A stretch of DNA of 64,000 nucleotides. Source: Eremophila alpestris peregrina (lineage: Eukaryota > Chordata > Aves > Passeriformes > Alaudidae). A program made the position numbers and the translations under genes. The stretch spans positions 5,347,076 through 5,411,075 of the forward strand of contig WMCF01000015.1 in NCBI GenBank assembly GCA_009792885.1, read 5' to 3'. Shown here in pieces: positions 10,501 to 23,129 of the stretch. The first letter of the stretch is position 1. Every line of letters begins with the position of its first letter. The notes below the pieces were generated by a model. The model saw only the letters and a list, made by a program, of their open reading frames with translations. It did no database searches and was not told the DNA's origin.

Positions 10501-13500
10501 AGAACACACAAACTTCCGAGATAGCAGAGTTTTGTACTGTAAATGACACTGCTATCTCCCCCCAGAATGATGGTTGCACTGAGGTTAAAGAAAGACCTTT
10601 CATTGTTTCCCTTTAGTGATAAAACCCATATTGACTGTGGTTTAAAAGAACTAAAAGGCCTAGTCAAGGCTTACCATCTGTGTGGCTCAAACTGTTTAAA
10701 TACGATGGCAATATTGATATTGCTCTAACCTCTGTTATGCCTCTCTCTGCCATCTGCAGAGCTGGGAAAACAGGTTTTCTTTATACTCACCATGACGAAC
10801 TGTGTGATAGATTGAAGGAAATCATGTTTATATAAATACATAGTGTGTATACAATACATATGAAATAACTTGAACAACTTGTCTGAACACCAAGTATCCA
10901 GGAAAGGACAGTAAGTCACCTCTGCTATCAAAATGCAAACAAAATTTTGTCCAGCCATAACCTTTCTGAAACAGGTGGCACGCAATTGTATGTTTGAAGG
11001 TTATGTGTTTTGTTAAACTTAACAACAATAACTGGTAAGGATGGAAAAGTCAGTGTAATCTATGTTACCCAGAAGTCCAAGTAACTATGTTGAACTTCAT
11101 TTTGATGCAGTCAGAAATTGTCAAGAAAAGGAGAGTTAAAAATTTTATGTCTAGTGCTGAAACTGAGAGGTAATATTGTCTGTGTTACCATAAAATATGC
11201 CTTTATGAGCAGAATGGTAATGAAGAAGTTCATACATTCACTTTAGTAACTGTCAAGCAGATAAACACATAGGGAGATATAAATAAATGAGAGAATCTCA
11301 CTGGCTTTGGAAAGTGTGTCACAGAAAGAGATGCTGAGAGAAGCTAATCAGTGTCTGAACACAAACCTATGTCAGCAGGACTGCATGGAGCATCAGGGGC
11401 AGCCTTTTGCCTAGATAGCATGATTTTGGAGTTAAAGTGTTATTTTAAGGTACTTGATGCTGTTCTTTCTCTCAAAGATGTCACTGTAGGGTAAAGAAGG
11501 AATCTGAGAGCTAAAGTGTTTTCTTTTGTCATTTGGCAGAATTTTTCAAACCTATGCCACAAACTGCTGAGGTCATTACAGACTTTTGATTGACTCCAGC
11601 AGTGTCTGAATCATAGATGTCAGGTAAGAGCAGTGAAAAAGAGGACAATTAGTGCTAGGCGCAGAATGGCATTACATGATAAAAGAGGAGAGGAATTGAG
11701 GAGATGTTGACAATGTTCATTTCAAACTGCAGGAGAATTTTAAGGAGGAAAAGCTAAATGCACTCCTCAGACTGGGAGTTCATAGAAACCACTGCTCTGA
11801 AAAGCACTACGACATTGGCTATTCACCCAAAATCTGGCAATTCAAAAGCAAATGCACCATCATGAGCTTGCCAAGCAAGGTTCTGACTCAGAACAAAAAG
11901 TACAACCTAATGATTCATCAACATCACTTCCTTCTGCACAATTCATTTCCTGAAGAGTTTCCCATCTACTCTTGCTTTCCCTTAAGATCTAGCAATTACA
12001 TGGCTGAAAATCCACATGTGAAATTTCACACTGGCAGAACAGAAGGAGGAAGAATAGTTCATCTCAGAAGATATAATGCACATTCTATTTACCTGTATCT
12101 TATGGGAGTGGCAGCAGAAAAACCAAGTTAATTTATAAATTAGACCTGGCTTCATGGTGTTGTTTTCCAAGTGAATCATCACACTGAGTTGATCACATTT
12201 TCTAATTTAAAAAGTTTAAACATGCAGAAAAATGTACTTTTTTGCTCTTTATCTTATCAGGTACATCATCAGCACACTACCACCCTCTTCCACTAAAAAT
12301 ATTATCCACTATGCCAACTATGAACATGCCTCAGGCTTATTTATTAAGAAACATTAAGCATTACCTCATACAGTGCATTGAAAATACGTCCAATAACAAC
12401 ACAACATCTAAGAAAAATGCAGAAACCATTATTTGCTGTCAGTAGGGTTAGCAACTAATTTTCATCTTAGTCTGGGAAAAAAAAAGGGGCAGTTTTCACT
12501 TTGCCATTTGATTTCCTGATGCTGATTGCATCACTTAAACTTCATGTTCCTTTCAGCAGGCTTACAAGTGAGACCAGACTGGTCAAGTCAGTTGATTTTA
12601 TTGTATGTCATTGTCAACATCTAGGTTTCAAATTCCTATGGCAAACAACAGATAATAAAATCAAAGGTTCACCATGCAATTATTATTCCTTAGAGTTGGC
12701 ACAGCTCTCACAAAGTCAAGAAATTATGATGGTTATGGAAAATTGCAGTGAGTAGGATTTCCCTTTGGCAAGTAGGACTCATTACTTACCCTGTAGTAGC
12801 CATGGCTGTTTCAAATGCATTGTCCATCTGCACTTCTCTCTTGGCATGCCTGAATTTCTCAAATCTGTGCTTGCCCAGCCTCATCCTCCAAGCCTGCACC
12901 TACATACTAAAGCTCCCCCCACCTATTTCACCAATTTTCTTATGCCACTACAGAATTCAGGCATTATAAAAACTCCCCAGCAACATCTCAGAGAATCCTC
13001 ATGGTTACTGAAGACATTCTATTATGCCAAATGGAAGCCCTAGTGATGGAAATTTCCATAACTGACATCCTTCCTTGACATCCTAATGCTTTCTGTTGCC
13101 ATGACTCACAAGCAATGACCTGATGTGTAGGAGTTAAGATTACTGGAGACTACCTTAAATAATGGCTGTGGGACAGCTCAGCGAACACTAACTTAAGATT
13201 TTAATTTTTTTGACCAAATGAAAATGATCTGTAAAAGTATGGCCTGATCCCCAATCTTCTCCAGATTTCAGAGATAGGCACACTTCTCCGGGAAGCCACA
13301 AAGGCCGCCAGTATTCTGGTGGTGGCATGATCTTTAGCCTCAATTGGTAGATCTAATCTGGTTAGTTCACAACAAATTTAATGCAATTAGACACCCACTT
13401 GAAATAGCCTCTGGCTTACTGTCTGCCTTTCCGTCCTATCTGTGAAACTGGCAAACAACATTGGGATATCTGAAAACTTTGATCCTATCCTGATTTTAAA

Positions 13501-14136
13501 AACACCTCTGTGTATATCCAGAATACACAATCCACCCTGTTACAGTCAGGTTTTGAAAGAGAATAATCAAGTAAGTAATCTGGTGCAAAGGTAAGGATGA
13601 GACCATGGTATGTAACATCTCTAACATGAGACATAAACATGACTCTGTCTTTATGGAATTTATGGTGTTACCATGACAGCATTTCCTTGTTTCATGGAAA
13701 AAGGAAAAGATAAAAACACAAGAGTTTCATAATGGTTTCTTAACAGTATCTGGTTTAGAGGTCAGTATTTGTCAGCATCCAATACACATTTCTCACTAGC
13801 TTCCTTTGCTAACCAATGAACTACCTGCAGTATGTGAAAATATCCAAGGGTATGTGAGACGTGCTGTCTCTAGGAATTTCCTTGTGTATTTGTCTGAAGA
13901 AAGGAGCCCTGAGATATTTGCTACTCATCTTGCCAAAATGAGGGGTTTAGCCATTTACTGCTTTTGAGGCTTACAAAAGCATGAGTTAGGGGTTCATGGG
14001 GCACATCTGCCAAAGGCATTCTCTCAAAAGAGAGAACAGTGGCTCACCAGTCTGCGTACTGCAGGGTGTCTTTTGGCCATGTTGGCTTGGATCTCTTTTG
14101 TGTGAAGTGGGAACACCACAGATAGAAGCTGTAAGG
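10501..14136. other. Non-coding stretch, nothing recognised
   Basis: Short open frames (up to 92 codons at 12765-13043) have no recognisable domains. At 12050-12240 the sequence has some texture of conserved regulatory DNA (AT-rich, no homopolymer runs), but too weakly to list separately. No repeats beyond short A runs. Confidence 0.5.
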
Positions 14137-14141
14137 CATAA
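14137..14141. repeat. Target-site duplication, left copy (CATAA)
   Basis: Five bases before the LTR, matching 14719-14723 (CATAC) at four of five positions. This length points to an ERVL-type integrase, and the mismatch to an old insertion. Confidence 0.6.
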
Positions 14142-14718
14142 TGTCATGGTTTAACCTCCAGATGTCAACTCAGCCCCACCCAGTTGCTCACTCACTTTTC
14201 TCCAGTGTGATGAAGGAAAATATTGGAAGAGTAAAAGTGATAAAACTTGTGGGTTGAGATAAAAACACTTCAGTAGGTAAAGGAAAAGCCACACATGAAA
14301 ACAAATCAAAACAAGGAATTAGTTCAACCCTTCCCAGGGGCAATCAGGTGTTCAGCAATCTCAAGGAAAGCAGGGATCCATCATGCCTAATGGTGACTTG
14401 GGATGACAAATGCCACCACTCCACTCTGAATGTCCTCCTCTTCCTTCTTCTTCCCCTAGTTTTACATGCTGAGAATGATGCCATATGGTGTGGGTTATCC
14501 CTTTAGTCACTTAGGGTCAGCTGTTCCAGCTGCATCCTTTCCCAACTTTTTGTGCAGCCCAGCCTCTTCTCTAGTGAGAAAAGACCCTGACTATGTAAGC
14601 CCTGCTCAGCAGTAACTAAAATACCCTGTGTTATCAACACTGTTTATAGCATAGCCCTGTTTTCAGCATGGCACCTACTTCGAAGAAAATTAAACTTGTC
14701 CCAGCCAAAACCAGCACA
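14142..14718 (-). mobile_element. Solo LTR of an avian endogenous retrovirus
   Basis: On the minus strand the 577-bp element opens with TGTGCTGGTTTTGGCTGGGA and closes with GGTTAAACCATGACA, giving the TG...CA ends of a retroviral LTR. I recognise these ends, and interior landmarks such as GTGTTGATAACACAGGG and CTCAACCCAC, from an LTR common in neoavian birds. It is flanked by CATAA (14137-14141) and CATAC (14719-14723), a 5-bp target duplication with one mismatch; 5-bp duplications fit the ERVL class. The TATA-like site is decayed (minus strand near 14457-14470) and the poly(A) signal near 14255-14285 appears lost. No internal gag, pol or env sequence is next to it, so it is a recombined solo LTR. 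The family name is not certain. Confidence 0.88.
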
Positions 14719-14723
14719 CATAC
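14719..14723. repeat. Target-site duplication, right copy (CATAC)
   Basis: Partner of 14137-14141. Together the two copies fix the element boundaries at the TG and CA ends. Confidence 0.6.
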
Positions 14724-17700
14724 TAATCATTTTAATGTGCATTTTTTAAGTTCAATGTGTCTGATAGGAGGATTGCACAACAGCCAGTGGAGAAGTGCTT
14801 TGCGAGGGTACATGTTATGTGTCTAGCTAGGTGATACATATTCGCTTGGGGAAGATTGGGGTGTGTTTTTGAGAGCTGAGGATGACAGAAGGAAACAAAT
14901 TTGATGGGGTGTGTCCATATTGACATCAGTGAACTATCTCCTGAAGTGGATATCATCTCAGAGAAAATAAGTTTGTTCAGTCCAGAAGAATTCGGCAGGC
15001 TGACTGAGGTGCTCCTTTCAGCACTTAGAAAAGGCTCATTACTTTAGTTATATCTCATAGGCTGCATGCAATAGAAGAGGCAAGTGTGGCTCTGCCAGTG
15101 AAGCTTCATGATGCAGCACTGCAGAGGATGCAAGTGTGGAAGTCCACTCGGGGTCAAAGTCTTCTTTTAGCTGTCCAAAGTGATGTGTTATCAATGGTCC
15201 TCTACCAAAAACCCTGTTCCAGGGGAAAGTTGCTACTCTTGCTTGCCACTATTTTTGCCTCCAGCTCTTCTTCAAAGTATGAGCCATGAGCTGTTTTTTG
15301 TGAATTACATGAAGCCTTTCCCTTCCAGAGGCCAAGGAATGCAATCCACCCTTTCAGTACCTTGAGGAAAAATGTTTTTTCCAACCACAGTCAGGACATT
15401 GTGTAAAGGAGGACTTGGCTGCTTTTCTGGCGCCCTGAAACCTTCTTAGTTAGAAGGCACACAGGAGCCTTGTCTGAACCAAATCTCACATCAGGCCTCC
15501 TAAAAAGGGCTGGGTCTCTGACAAACCTTGGAGTGGAACAAGGATTCCAGCACTCCTAAACTGAAAGGAAATGTTTGCAGCAATAGTCTTCAGCTTCCTA
15601 TGATCTTTAGGGGAAGGAATGGGAAGCAACATCCTTCTGGAATATGCGTCTTCTGAAGGCCAGAAAGAGCTTCCATGGACCATTGTTTTAGCAACACTAA
15701 AGGTGAAAGAGGTAGATCTAGAAATGAGAATACTCAGTTCAATTAGAGAACAATCATCAGTACTGCAAAAACCATTTCCCTGACATTACAATAACTAAGT
15801 ATTTACTGGAAGAAAAAAAAGTTCCTGCTCTAGGGAAGAGGATTCTGCCAAGGGCTTCTATCTGACAAGCACAGACTCATAGGCAAGACTCCAGGGAAGT
15901 TTGCTCCTGCTCCATCTCTTGTTAGTTTCAGTAAGGTATAAGGGCAGTCAGTGCAGGTGTAGTTTCAAAGGCCAATACTGACAATGGGGACCAAGCTCAC
16001 TCTTTTTGGGGACAGGCCCACCACAATTAGAACAAATAAATCAGTGGAGAGCTTTCCTATTAACACTAAGGCTTTAGCATGTTTGCAAGGCAATATATCT
16101 TAATGTTCACTTTAAGAAGAAAAGTATATCATGTAGTTCTGTCATCAGAAAAGAAATAGCTTCCCATGATTGCAAGTACAGTTAAATATGCAAATTTAGC
16201 TTTACAATGGATTGACTCTTGATGGACCTACTGGCACAGGCTTTGTACTGGAGTACTAATGCTTTCTTGGAAATAAAATTACATGGAAACAAAATGAAAA
16301 AATACTTGATATTTAAGTGATCTAAATTATTTATTGTTTCTGGTTCTTGGAGCAGAAGTTATACATCTCTATGTTTCTTAAATGATGTGTGCAGAAGTTA
16401 AGCACTAATAATTGCACATGCAGCAGCTACTAATATGACAAACAATACCTCAAACATTAAAAAAAGTATGGAGACATGACTAAGCTAACCTAAGTTGGAT
16501 GTCCCTTTGAAATTCTGTTCCATAGCCACTTATTCCATAAGCATCTGACTGTACAAGAAACTTAAGTCCTTGCTTTGGACTAAGGTCCAGTGTTCAGGTT
16601 TAGGTGGACAAGACCACAAGAAAGAAACCTTGTAAAATCCTCTCTGAATCTGGTTCTCCTCTGAAAAAATAGGACCAAGGCATCACATTTATCCATTTGG
16701 AACTTAGGTTTTGGCTGGTTTTAATTTTAATGGATGACTAATAGTAGCAATGTGCACAACAGTTGGAGCATTTATCATACTTCCAGTTTCTACATCTGTA
16801 TTTATTATATGTTCTTCTTTGTGTTCCTTACCCCTTACTGCAACTGCAGAACAAAGGATTCTCCCCTTTAAAGAATAGTCAGTGAAGAACAGAATTTATA
16901 CAGATCTCCATAATTCTTAGAGAAGTACAATTCCCACAAAATTCATAAAATGGAGATTGCCTAATGAAGGGACTAGTAGAAGGGTCACAGAACTTTTTCA
17001 TACAATGGCTACATAATTCCTGTATATAATGCAGAGGGACAAAAGCCTGAATGGGTTCAAAGTGGAAATTAGAGAAACATGACAGAAGAGTTCATCAGTG
17101 ACTGTTATGTACAATGATCTGGATACAACTCCAAACTCTTTTGATCATGAAAATCCAGAAAGTTATTCTATAAATAGATACCTACTCATTTATTGACATG
17201 GATTCTAAGTAACTGTTCCTGGGTTGTATCAAAGATAGAGTGCGAGGATATTTGTTTGGCCCTGCATTTCCATGCTCTTATTCCCCTGAAACCACTGACA
17301 AAGGTGGATGTGGAAGGAACTTTGTATCATAATTATAGCACCATATAAACAAATTATTTAGGAAGGTTCATTGCGTTATGTCTTCTCTGTGCTGTTTTTG
17401 CACCCTACTTTTCTCCCTGATGAACTTCAAACTGTTGAATACTTTTGATTGGGATTCAATGTTTTTTTTGGACATTGTCTCTAATTCTGTCCCTAGGTCA
17501 CAGCTGGGGAGATGAATTTGCCTTGTCACTACCTGTTCCTGGGCCACTATCGTGTCAGGGGTGCGCATATGCTACCACAAAGCCCTTTCCACAGAGATGT
17601 TCTTTGATGTCCTCATTCTGGTTGTTTCCACAGCTATGTTTCTACCAGCTGGAGTTTCTGATTGTTGTTTCTATTCTTCTCCAACAAGTTTCTAATCAAG

Positions 17701-18529
17701 AAACCCACAGCTAAATGAAAGAATTATGCTGCCATCTTAGGAAAGGGAAAAGTCTTCAAATGGCAGAGGCATATCCAAGACGCTTCTTAGCAGAACTCTG
17801 GGTTCTATGCTCTTTTTATTAGAATAACCAATGGCAATATTTGATGAGACTTGCTCAGACACAGGCAAACACAGACTATTTCACTCACTGTTTATCTGCT
17901 TGCTGATCCTGTGTTCTGGGACACTTGAAAAGTTGAACTTCACATTCTGTCTTTCAGTGGTTTAGGGAACAACAAGCTCTGAGAAATTGTGTGAGCTATT
18001 TGGGAAGCATTGCTTTCTAATGAAAGTGTAAGTCTCATCTCCTGCCAAATATGCTACAAACATGGAAGAGAAAATCAATGTTTCGGAAAAAATACAGTAT
18101 GAAATTTCTAGCATAGAGAATTAAAATTATCAGAAAATCCTATGGGAATCTCCTGAGGGAACATGGAGACATTGCTTCTGTAGAAGAAATGTTGCTCACA
18201 GTGAGTGATGAAAGAAGCAGTTGATTATATTACTATATTGGGGGTACATATATTTACTGTTTGGCTAGCTACAGATAACAGGCTCTATCTATTAATACAC
18301 AATCTTGTCTTCAGTCTTCTTTCTTGTATTGACTGAATACAGTTGACAAAAAAGATTGTTTGCAGAAATATTGTGATTAATTATTTTCTCTAGCTCTTAG
18401 TTCTTATACATTTTCTTTTTAATATTATTTGAATATATGTATTTGAAATGTGTTTCCTTTTCTTATAAAAATTGTTGAGAGGAAACACATTTTTCCTGGC
18501 TTCATATGAAGTGAAAAAATTGAGAGAAA
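14724..18529. other. Non-coding stretch, nothing recognised
   Basis: No recognised repeat or gene in nearly 4 kb. Short open frames overlap on both strands at 15086-15384 and have no domain. A word ATGCAAAT occurs near 16188 in AT-rich sequence. Confidence 0.5.
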
Positions 18530-18615
18530 AGGGTCTCTATATGATATATATATCTTCTCTTGAGCATGTATATAAACTCTGCAATATATATATATTATAT
18601 TGAATATGTATATAA
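18530..18615. repeat. TA-rich low-complexity block
   Basis: Three ATATATAT runs are separated by short unique spacers. AT-rich DNA of this kind melts easily, but no other function is indicated. Confidence 0.75.
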
Positions 18616-19839
18616 GTTCCACAAAGCTTAAAACTTTCATTTATAATGAACACCACCAACCATGTGTTTTGAAGTGAACTCGTGTTTATAGAATTGTACA
18701 ACCAATAATAATAACCAATGGTAAAATAAAATATCCATGTGGAGGCATAGGCACAAAAACATCAGAGCAGATCATGTTGTACTTTGGTTTTGGAGACAAG
18801 GATGGAATTCCAGGGTTTCTCCTTCAGTTTCCCCAGCCCTTACACAACTATTCATTCATTGATTTATTAGCAGTAGCACATGGAGATGTCATGCAGAATG
18901 AATTTCTATGATGTTAATAAAAATCTCAGTGTAATGTAAATGATACCTTATCTCTGTTGCTAATTGAGGGCCAAATTGAGACCTGAGAGATAGCAGATGG
19001 ATTGGGAAATAAGGGACTGTTTGATGACAGCAAGAGTGGCAGAATTTGGACCTCGGAGCAAGCTTCCTCAGGTGAAGACCTGGAGGCCAAATGTAGATCA
19101 TAATGCCCAGCCAAAGCTCCTGACAAATTTACATGCCTGGGGAGTGGCCTCAAATCCAGATGGGGTGAGTGATAAGAGCCCTGGGATTTTACTGACACGT
19201 ATGCATGAGGCAGGGAGACATAGCTGCAAGTAGCATCTACAAGGCACAAGCACATCCCAGTCTCCCACTCCTCCCATTCACATGTGCTTCTGAGCATACT
19301 CTCACTTGGATGTGGATCTGTCCACTCTTCATTATATTTTGGTCCTTTCAAAAAGGAGTATACTTTTTTTGTTGTTGCTCCAAACTACTCTCTTCTGAGT
19401 GAAAACTTCATAGCAAATTCCTCAAAGAACTTTCAATAGTACTTCCCCTCATTGTTTTTTAAAGATGTCAAAATTTGGATGTCCCATGAAGATAATTCTC
19501 CAAGCATGTGGTATTTCTGCCTCCTCATTTCTTTAGCTGGTCCATCTAAAGAAGAGCTTTGGCTTGAGTTCAAAAATACCATAAAATTTTTATTCATAAA
19601 AATTTACATTTTTATAAATCCTTCAAGCATAGTTCCATGATTGTCAGTTGGTGAACATGTTTAAATGATTGTTATATAAAGAAGAAACACAGGACTACAA
19701 CAGTCAATGGAATATGTGTATATAATACATTTACATAATTGTAATTACTAGAAAAGGATTACCTGCAATGACCGTTTCCCTATGATAAACCACAATGGGT
19801 ACATTGATGCAGACAATCTGCTTCAGATCTTATTCACCA
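18616..19839. other. Non-coding stretch, nothing recognised
   Basis: The 141-codon minus frame at 18926-19351 overlaps plus frames at 18997-19233 and 19205-19402 and has no recognisable domain. The sequence at 19577-19620 is a weak AT-rich fold-back (ATAAAAATTT words). Confidence 0.5.
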
Positions 19840-20300
19840 GACTCTTGATGGCCACACTGCTTGAGTCCTAGCTCGCTTCTTGGCCTTGTACCGAAAATAG
19901 TCCCTCTGGAATGAGTCATGGGTAGAAAGGACTGATGCAAGACAGTCAGTGTTACCTGGCCTCCAGGTCAGGGCAGGGTCCCTGCCCTTGCTTCAGCCAG
20001 CACCATTTCATACACACGCGCTGATGCTCACGCATGCTATTAACACGCTCTCATTTTTACTTGGCATTACATGCCTTTATTTCAACCTGGCAATTATGGC
20101 ATTAGGCTGATAGGAAGACAGATGGGGTGTCAGCATAGCAATCAAATTTTGCGTGCCTTCCCCTGCAGTCGCCCTTAAAGTGTTGAGACATCAGAGGCAT
20201 AAAGGGTAAAGAAATCTGCCTATTTGCCATCTTCTGCTACACTAACCTGTGAGGTATCATTTTGGCATGTATCATTAATATAGAAGATATTGAAATAAAT
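19840..20300. promoter_or_regulatory. Candidate conserved non-coding element
   Basis: This block has a run of CpG-containing words unusual for the window (ACACGCGC, CTCACGCATG, AACACGCTC, TTTTGCGTG, AGTCGCCC) interleaved with homeodomain-like ATTA/TTAT words and CAATTATGGC. CpGs kept in an otherwise CpG-poor, non-coding region suggest selection. There is no open frame through it. The call is from texture only; conservation across birds was not tested. Confidence 0.35.
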
Positions 20301-22204
20301 GAAGTTATGTCCCTCTATATGCCCCTTAATAATGGAACTTATAGGGCACATGATATCCTGTCCCTCTTGAGTTTCCATAGGGAATGTCTTGGATGATGGG
20401 ACTTCTCAGTTCAGAGATCTAAGTTATGAATGAAGGCCAAAATCCTGTTGCTCTCCTTACAATCAAAGTCTGTCCTGCATAATGTACTCTCCAATATTAT
20501 TTCAGCAACATGTTTATGTTGCATATACTTGTAAGGCCCACAGTTTTATTATTATAGCTGTCATCTTTTTTTTTTTTTTTCCTTGAAAAAAAAATAGATC
20601 TAGTATGTTTTTTATTGCTACAGTTTTGTGATTCATTCCAGCTTGGCTTTGGCACAACATTTTTCCACCCACATATAAAAGCATGCCAAGCCTCCAAGAT
20701 TTTGCAATATTCTTTTGTAGCATTACTTTTATCAGGCAATCAAGTAAATATTAATATAACTTTTTTTTAAGGAAAGGTAACTTTGCTGCCAACTGCACAA
20801 TTTTCCATGGGATAATTTGAAGTATCAACATGTATCTTCTTTGAAAAATTCAAATTATGTGTTCCTAAACATCTGTAGTGTTAAACTGCTAATGGGTATC
20901 TACTTAATATCACAGGTATTTTTATTTTTCTCTTAATATAGATTGGTTTTGTTGATCAGGACCCAAAGTCTGTTCATTTTATTCACCTGAGAATTCCCAC
21001 TTGAGTAGGTAAAATTTAGCAGCTTTACAAGCACAGATGTATGTTGTCTTGCATACACAGTCATGCTGGGATATAAGTTTTAATGCCGCTATATTTTTTT
21101 CTAGATTCTGAGTGGGCATACCCTGCAGCAGTTTCAGTATTTCCAAAACTGTAATAGCATCATTTAAACTGACATATTTTACCAGTTTAACAATATAATT
21201 AAACCAGAAAAACTTTCAGGTCTAAATCTGATGTCAGAGCACAAGAATCTGGCTCATATATCCCCCAAATGATGGGTTTTGCATGATTATTTTAGAGACG
21301 GGTGAAAACATAGATACACAAGATATACTGCCTAGTTTCGTAATCTTTCTGCATGATGAATCACTTTTGTTCACTTGCATAGGTAAATAAGTATTGTGGC
21401 ACTTCCAGTGAACACAATCCAAAGCAAAAGTTGCAGACTAGAACCCATAAATACGTAATATGGCAGATAAGCTTTCCAGTCATGCTGTGAGAAAAGATTA
21501 TTTATTCTTTCCTGTCATATCACTGCGTGGCAATTTTCAGTTCATGAGCCAGTAGTTCCTACCTGGCATCCTTTCTAAGATGTTTAATCCACTACCATAG
21601 GCCACCATGCCTAACCTGTGGCTGCAGGTACATAGAAGTTTCCTTGTCATTAACAAAGCAGATAAGACACGTTCCTTATATTAGTTAAAAACACACACAC
21701 AGAGGCAAAAAATCTATTTCAGGTTAACTAAAAGGAGTTTAGTGTAAAACTTTATAAGTTCAACCACCAAACCCAAAAATCCATTATTTGCACAGTTCTA
21801 TTTCCAGCACACATAAATATGCCACTCATGTTCATAGTACCACAACCTACCTCTGCCGTTTCTTCCCTGTGAGCAGCACTTGTTGCACTTCCATTGCAGT
21901 CATTATTAAATACTGAGAAGAATTCCTCTTGCCTGAATTTAAGCTATGTATCACAGGTGTCTGTATCTGCAACTTGTTCAAGTTCCCCTCAGAGTCAAGG
22001 GAAAGCTCATATCCAAGCCAGTTTCCTAGACATAGAAGTCTTATTGAAATGTTAGATGCTATGTATTGTCACCCTTAGGCTGCTCCAGAAGAGCATGGGT
22101 CACCCCTAGGTCTTGGGTGTTATCTTCAGGCTTTATGCAGATTCCTTTTATTCTTGATGGCATCTCAAATGACACTAGAAGGCTGTGCTTAGGCAACCTT
22201 CAAA
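20301..22204. other. AT-rich non-coding stretch with a poly-T run
   Basis: A 15-base T run at 20566-20580 is followed by a shorter A run (20586-20594). A short CA run lies near 21692-21703. No gene or recognised repeat. Confidence 0.55.
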
Positions 22205-22262
22205 CTCTCCATTAATTTTAATGGAAGCTTAGCACCTAATTGAGGTGCAGATATCTGCACTG
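22205..22262. repeat. Cluster of three dyads (dispersed palindromic repeat, copy G)
   Basis: Three inverted repeats lie end to end: CCATTAA-TT-TTAATGG (22209-22224), GCACCT-AATTG-AGGTGC (22232-22248) and the perfect 16-mer GTGCAGATATCTGCAC (22245-22260), the last two overlapping. The first has the CCATTGATTTCAATGG plan seen in the other dispersed palindromes. Seen directly as structure; membership of one family is inferred. Confidence 0.6.
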
Positions 22263-23129
22263 CAGACACCATAAATTAGGCTGAGCTGAATCCTGTACAC
22301 TCAGACCTGAGGAAAACAGACACTCATCCGTTTGGGGGTTTGTGAAGATTTGGCTGACCTATCATGTCTAATTTGGAACTTTTCTGAATTCAGACACCCT
22401 TCTCATGAGGTGCCTTTTCCTTTGCAATTATACCTAAAATTCTTACACATAGACTGATAAATTCCCTACTACTTGTAGACAGAAAGTGAAAATAATTTAC
22501 ATCTTTTATGCAGCCATTTACATCAACGTAATCTGTTACTACGTCAATGTAATCCATTGCTATCTGGCATAATAAAACAGCCAACAAAGCACAAAGTCAA
22601 GAGGATCATCTGCACACAGTGTGAACTCTGCCCCAAAGAAATCAACTAATGCTCAACTATGGATAAGAACTTCCTCTAAAAAGAAACACTATTTCCAGAC
22701 CACAATCAGCCCCATCTGTAGCCTAGCTACATTCAGCAGTGCATAGGAGAATACTCACCCAGAGGTGACCAAAAAAATGGTAATTCCTAAAGGCTCTCAG
22801 GACTCTGAGAACAAAGCATCTACAATAGCACACAAAATTTTAAATGGTACTCATATTGCAGACAAATGGAATAGCTGCAAATTGCAATGAGTTATTCTGG
22901 ATCATTTAATGACTCCTTTCAGAGCTCTACAGAGTGTCTCAAAACCTGAACTAAGCCTCCAGCTGCCCCAGCAAATCCAGACTAGTGAGAAGTGGTGCTG
23001 AGGAGTGCTGGGTACTCTGCGCACATTTCTGGCCTTTGACATCAAACTAGTTCCAGGTTGGTCCTGTTGACTGAAATTCCATTAGCAATGGAAGGGTGTT
23101 AGATAGGTTTTTGGAGCGTATTTTTTAGT
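22263..23129. other. Non-coding stretch, nothing recognised
   Basis: No gene or repeat is identified between the dyad cluster and the CR1 copy. Confidence 0.5.

Noticed and set aside
11600..11640. CAGGTAAGA near 11622 as a recursive splice site
   Set aside because: No polypyrimidine tract precedes it.
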